Part shown: positions 15,084 to 17,016 of the stretch, one piece after another
How the letters are laid out: each line of letters opens with the position of its first letter
Position numbering within the stretch: the stretch's first letter is position 1
Origin: an uncultured Asticcacaulis sp.
Lineage (GTDB): Bacteria > Pseudomonadota > Alphaproteobacteria > Caulobacterales > Caulobacteraceae
Length of the DNA stretch: 17,016 nucleotides
Direction: 5' to 3'
NCBI GenBank assembly: GCA_946480525.1
Contig: CAMLLA010000034.1
Coordinates: forward strand, 1 to 17,016
Notes under the pieces: model-generated
Database searches by the model: none
What the model was told of the DNA's origin: nothing
The model's input: only the letters and a program-made list of their open reading frames with translations
Translations under genes and position numbers: made by a program

Positions 15084-17016
15084 TCACAGGAGCGTGGTCA
15101 GCCACCATATCAATCCGCCGACCACCGGAACGGCGCCCCAAATGGCGGCGCGCACGACAAAACTGGGCAGCCAGGTCAGCACTTTCTTTTCCTGCACCCG
15201 GATGCTCAGGCGGTCATAAGCACTGATCTCGCCATAGGCCCTGTCGAGCGCGCCCTTCTCATCCGCCGTCAGCCACGGCCGGGTCACGGCATAGTCGCGC
15301 ACCGCCTCGTAACCGCCGGGCGTCACGCGCGGCGTGAAGCTCAGACGCACTCCGCCGAAGTCCCAGGTTTTCGGCTGGGTCGGCAGGTCCAGGTCGTACT
15401 CGGTCTTGATCACCGTGGTAATGCGGCCTTCGCGGACATCGCCCATGTCGAACGGGAAATACCGGCGGCCATCGGGCTCATCCAGGGCATAGTCGAAGCC
15501 CGATTCCGGACTGAAGAAGATTTTCTCGAAAGGCACGCCCGTGCGGTGCCACGGGTTGGTCGTCGTCACCAGGGTATTGATGGTGATTTCATTGTGTTTA
15601 CGGTCGTCGACCATCTGCGGGATGGCACACATGTTCATTCCGTAGATGTAGCTGAACAGGGCGCAGCGATCTTCGATATAGCTGGTCAGGCTCTGGTATT
15701 GCAGCTCCCGGCGCACGCCGTCGGCGCGGCTGCCGCGATAGATGTAGTCGATCTCGATCAGCGTTTCCTCGCCCTTTTTCTTGGGCAGGTGGATGACTTC
15801 GCGCACCTCGTAATCGAGGTTCGGCCGCTTTTCCATCATGCGCTTGAGATCGGACTGAGGCTTGAGGATCAGGGCATAGCCGAGATCGTTCTGCGCCAGA
15901 TGTTCCAGGTCGCCGCCCTGGGCGACATCCGAAGTGCCTTCGAACCAGTAGGTCTTACCGTCGTGGACGCACATCGAGATACAGTGGTTGAACGCCCCCA
16001 GCCGCGGCGGCTGGTTGATCAAGTCGTGGCCACGGCGGGTATCGACCAGGGCCGGCCAGGATTCCACGCCCATCTTCGTCAGCATGGCGGCGATCATCTT
16101 GGAGACGTCCTTGCAGTCCCCGATGCGGTCGGCATAGATCTGGTGCAGACTGCGCGGCACGAAGCCGCCCTCGCCGAACGAGAAGGCGAAGTAGCGAATG
16201 CTCTGCTGCACCCAGCGCACGGCGGCAACGATACGATCCGGCGTTTCCTTGTGATCCGCCTTTATCTGCTCGATCACTTGCAAAAGACCATCAGGATAGT
16301 CGTGATCGCCCTCGAAGCCCGCGCGCATCAGGTCGGCGACGCGCTCCCAGGTGTCGATACTGGTTGCAAAAAACCCCTTGGCCGGAATGACCCAGCCCGG
16401 CATGTCGCGTTCATAGTCGCACGGCGGGACATTGCTGTCCTGCCATACCAGTTCGGTCGAACCATCGGCCAGCGCCGCCTTTTCCGGTTCATACCAGCCG
16501 GCTGCGAAGGGCTTGAGGATCAGCTTGCGCTCGGGCGGCACGATCATGCGAACATGGCGCTTGTCCCAGAAGATGCCGCTCTGCAGCGGCGTCGGCATGG
16601 AGATTTCGCCCTGGAAGCAGGCCGGATCGCCTTCCAGCGTCATGGCCATGTCGATGACGTCGCCGATGCGCACGTCCGGCAGGTTTATGGCCATGGTCCA
16701 GCGGCCGTCGAGCACCAGGCGCTCGAAGCTGCGCTCACGGCGCATGACGAAGTAACGCTTTTCGACGTCGACCTCGATAACCTCCTCGCCGCGGATAATG
16801 CGGATATGATGGATGGTCAGGTCGTCGTAATAGGGATTGAACGGCAGGGTAACGTTGGCCAGGTAGTCCAACGCCGACAGATTGACCACTTCCTCGACCG
16901 TGCGGTTGTAGCGCTGCGGCCGGGTGGTCAGCCTGGACTGATCATCGACGAGCCAGGTATAGAGCCCCCAGGGCGCACGCGAGCTGTCGAGCAGCGGCGG
17001 CCGTTTGAAGTCGAGT
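15084..17016 (-). CDS. DUF3857 and transglutaminase-like domain protein (partial, N-terminus beyond right edge)
   Basis: The frame is open to the right edge, so the true start is outside the window; a GTG at 16889 is only internal. Visible sequence (about 643 codons) begins in the DUF3857 region (WLVDDQSRLTTRPQRYNRTV, then LPFNPYYDDLTIHHIRIIRG). It continues with a transglutaminase-like core: ADRIGDCKDVSKMIAAML carries the candidate nucleophile Cys (codon 16115-16113), followed by FNHCISMCVHDGKTYWFEGTSD with the candidate His and Asp. The C-terminus has one membrane span (VVRAAIWGAVPVVGGLIWWLTTLL), suggesting inner-membrane anchoring. Such proteins are widespread but of unknown function; peptide or isopeptide chemistry in the envelope is only a guess. 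The next gene, the GH10 xylanase, begins 87 nt downstream with its own candidate promoter. Confidence 0.88.
   Translation of the reverse strand, partial: LDFKRPPLLDSSRAPWGLYTWLVDDQSRLTTRPQRYNRTVEEVVNLSALDYLANVTLPFNPYYDDLTIHHIRIIRGEEVIEVDVEKRYFVMRRERSFERLVLDGRWTMAINLPDVRIGDVIDMAMTLEGDPACFQGEISMPTPLQSGIFWDKRHVRMIVPPERKLILKPFAAGWYEPEKAALADGSTELVWQDSNVPPCDYERDMPGWVIPAKGFFATSIDTWERVADLMRAGFEGDHDYPDGLLQVIEQIKADHKETPDRIVAAVRWVQQSIRYFAFSFGEGGFVPRSLHQIYADRIGDCKDVSKMIAAMLTKMGVESWPALVDTRRGHDLINQPPRLGAFNHCISMCVHDGKTYWFEGTSDVAQGGDLEHLAQNDLGYALILKPQSDLKRMMEKRPNLDYEVREVIHLPKKKGEETLIEIDYIYRGSRADGVRRELQYQSLTSYIEDRCALFSYIYGMNMCAIPQMVDDRKHNEITINTLVTTTNPWHRTGVPFEKIFFSPESGFDYALDEPDGRRYFPFDMGDVREGRITTVIKTEYDLDLPTQPKTWDFGGVRLSFTPRVTPGGYEAVRDYAVTRPWLTADEKGALDRAYGEISAYDRLSIRVQEKKVLTWLPSFVVRAAIWGAVPVVGGLIWWLTTLL

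Overview
This window is a chromosomal segment of an alphaproteobacterium, most likely of the family Caulobacteraceae. The RpoB, ribosomal protein, NusG and SecE sequences look alphaproteobacterial, and the RpoB N-terminus ([20 protein letters not shown]) closely resembles Caulobacter RpoB as I remember it. Base composition looks less GC-rich than Caulobacter itself, so Asticcacaulis or a relative is a reasonable guess. The genus is inference.

The backbone is the transcription/translation cluster tRNA-Trp, secE, nusG, rplK, rplA, rplJ, rplL, rpoB. All of it is on the minus strand, so it reads from about 13670 down to 1. The order is the classical one, but the cluster is broken in three places. 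A truncated VOC-family pseudogene lies between nusG and rplK (12020-12498). About 4.6 kb of mostly plus-strand accessory genes lies between rplA and rplJ (6299-10529). A three-gene block (membrane protein, nucleotidyltransferase-fold protein, rhomboid protease; 2854-4809) lies between rplL and rpoB. Each core segment ends in a good minus-strand intrinsic terminator: after nusG (12468-12498), after rplA (10721-10751) and after rplL (4860-4895). The ancestral operon has therefore become several independent transcription units. Candidate promoters with TTGCC-type -35 boxes precede rplK, rplJ and tRNA-Trp, and rplJ has a long structured leader.

The accessory region between rplA and rplJ holds: a secreted HbpS/GlcG-like protein (+); a cysteine-rich DUF1272 protein (-) whose 3' end overlaps it; an FtrA-type AraC regulator with an antibiotic-biosynthesis-monooxygenase-like partner (+, an apparent operon); a MiaE-type tRNA hydroxylase (+); and an exported ThuA-like protein (+). 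Two copies of a structured repeat, a 9-bp hairpin with compensatory differences plus a 21-nt invariant block, lie as direct repeats on both sides of the AraC/monooxygenase pair. A 134-bp nested palindrome lies after thuA.

Right of tRNA-Trp, on the minus strand, are a GH10 endo-xylanase with a twin-arginine lipoprotein signal and a polyGly/polySer linker, and a DUF3857/transglutaminase-like protein that runs off the right edge. rpoB runs off the left edge. I found no CRISPR array, no transposase gene and no phage genes. The most unusual features are the split ribosomal/RNA polymerase operon, the paired structured repeat and the rplJ leader.
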